A stretch of 64,000 nucleotides of DNA from the NCBI RefSeq assembly GCF_004683885.1, contig NZ_CP038440.1, positions 530,001 to 594,000 of the forward strand, read 5' to 3'. Positions 63,386 through 64,000 of this stretch are shown here, piece by piece. The notes beneath the pieces were generated by a model. The model saw only the letters and a program-made list of their open reading frames with translations. It did not search any database and was not told the DNA's origin. A program made the position numbers and the translations under genes. This stretch comes from Brevundimonas sp. MF30-B (GTDB lineage: Bacteria > Pseudomonadota > Alphaproteobacteria > Caulobacterales > Caulobacteraceae). Position 1 is the first letter of the stretch; every line of letters starts with the position of its first letter.

Positions 63386-64000
63386 TCAACGCCGCTTATA
63401 CTCCAGGAAGATCGGCGCGGTGTCGCCCAGCTTCTTTTCCTCGTAGCGGGTCACGACATGGTCGGCCGGAGCGACGTGCCAGTCCTGGTCCGCGTCGAGA
63501 CGCTCAAAGGCTTCGGACCGGTCCAGCCGCTCCAGCGCCCAGTCGGCGTAGTCTGCCCAGTCGGTGACGAAGCGCAGGCGCCCGCCGGGCTTCAGCACGC
63601 GGGCGAAGGCGGCGATGGTCTCGTCCTGAACCAGACGGCGCTTATTGTGCCGCGCCTTCTGCCAGGGATCGGGGAACAGGATCAGCACCCGGTCCAGGCT
63701 GGCGTCCGGCAGGGCGTCGACCACCGCGCGGGCGTCGTCGGCGTGGATGCGGACGTTTTCGAGCTGCTGCTCCTCGACGTGCCGTAGGGCCGAGGCCACG
63801 CCGTTCAGGAAGGGCTCGCAGCCGATCACCAGCACGTCGGGCCGGCGCGCGGCCTGGGCCGCCATGTGCTCGCCGCCGCCGAAGCCGATCTCGAGCCAGG
63901 CTTCGGTCGCGCCGGGCATCAGGGTGGCGGGATCGATCGGCCCGTTCGCCGGATCGGGCACGGCGATGCGCGGCAGAAGCGTGTCCACCAGCGCCGCCTG
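63386..64000 (-). CDS. trmB: tRNA (guanine-46-N7)-methyltransferase, N-terminus cut by window edge
   Basis: Class I SAM methyltransferase that makes m7G46 in tRNA. Visible: LEIGFGGGEHMAAQA (SAM motif), IGCEPFLNGVASAL, IHADDARAVV, the RNA-site LFPDPWQKARHNKRRL and FVTDWADYADW. A GTG at 63988 could start a protein of 200 residues, but the frame stays open to the window end (QAALVDTLLPRI), and TrmB normally has more residues before this point, so the gene most likely continues to the right. Confidence 0.92.
   Translation of the reverse strand, partial: QAALVDTLLPRIAVPDPANGPIDPATLMPGATEAWLEIGFGGGEHMAAQAARRPDVLVIGCEPFLNGVASALRHVEEQQLENVRIHADDARAVVDALPDASLDRVLILFPDPWQKARHNKRRLVQDETIAAFARVLKPGGRLRFVTDWADYADWALERLDRSEAFERLDADQDWHVAPADHVVTRYEEKKLGDTAPIFLEYKRR

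Overview
The window reads as chromosomal DNA of a GC-rich alphaproteobacterium of the Caulobacterales, most likely a Brevundimonas-like organism. The evidence is the hemE / ppsR-maf-aroE-coaE-dnaQ order known next to the Caulobacter replication origin, a complete PhyR-NepR-EcfG general stress response locus, eukaryotic-type NADP isocitrate dehydrogenase, and the trmB-rimP-nusA-ylxR-infB-rbfA-truB-rpsO-pnp cluster close to the origin. The species call is inference from gene content only.

Layout. 1-1578: hemH and hemE point left and ppsR points right, around a 472-bp spacer with DnaA- and CtrA-like sites that is the candidate chromosome origin. 1579-5211: a tightly overlapped ppsR-maf-aroE-coaE run plus dnaQ. 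5218-11118: heparinase-like gene, rpe, rsmB and kup on the minus strand. 11262-17210: an Rrf2/SDR pair, a TonB-C-like protein, a deletion scar joining a truncated PAS kinase to a truncated KefB-type antiporter, a FixJ-like regulator and a broken unknown gene. 17211-22242: pyrC, a DUF6671-like protein, an SbtA-type bicarbonate permease, a DUF2490 protein and a LysR regulator.

22263-27400 is the most unusual stretch. Three loci share a promoter-like signature at fixed spacing and a nearly identical structured 5' leader of 133-141 nt. The leaders sit in front of a DUF465 gene and of two paralogous 42-residue membrane micropeptide genes. Between them lie terB, a frameshifted TerC-like remnant, a beta-carbonic anhydrase, a lipoprotein and a CaCA antiporter. 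27683-31782 is an integrated element or its remnant: higBA with a twin operator, a small XRE regulator, a HEPN-like protein, a sigma-region-4-like protein, and a serine recombinase whose reading frame runs into tRNA-Arg(CCG).

31941-38906 is housekeeping (icd, pyrF, marC, fabI, nrdB, a MaoC protein, an MDR oxidoreductase). 38985-43457 is the general stress response locus: phyR diverges from nepR-ecfG-sensor kinase, with perfect GGAAC-N16-CGTT promoters on both sides and a third before an entericidin-like gene. A GsrN-like small RNA gene lies nearby. 43595-50124 holds gabD, a hydrolase, two exported methyltransferase-like paralogs, hsp20 with a hairpin over its ribosome site, and obgE. 50121-64000 holds a DUF885 lipoprotein and the large minus-strand transcription/translation cluster, ending in trmB, which is cut by the window edge.
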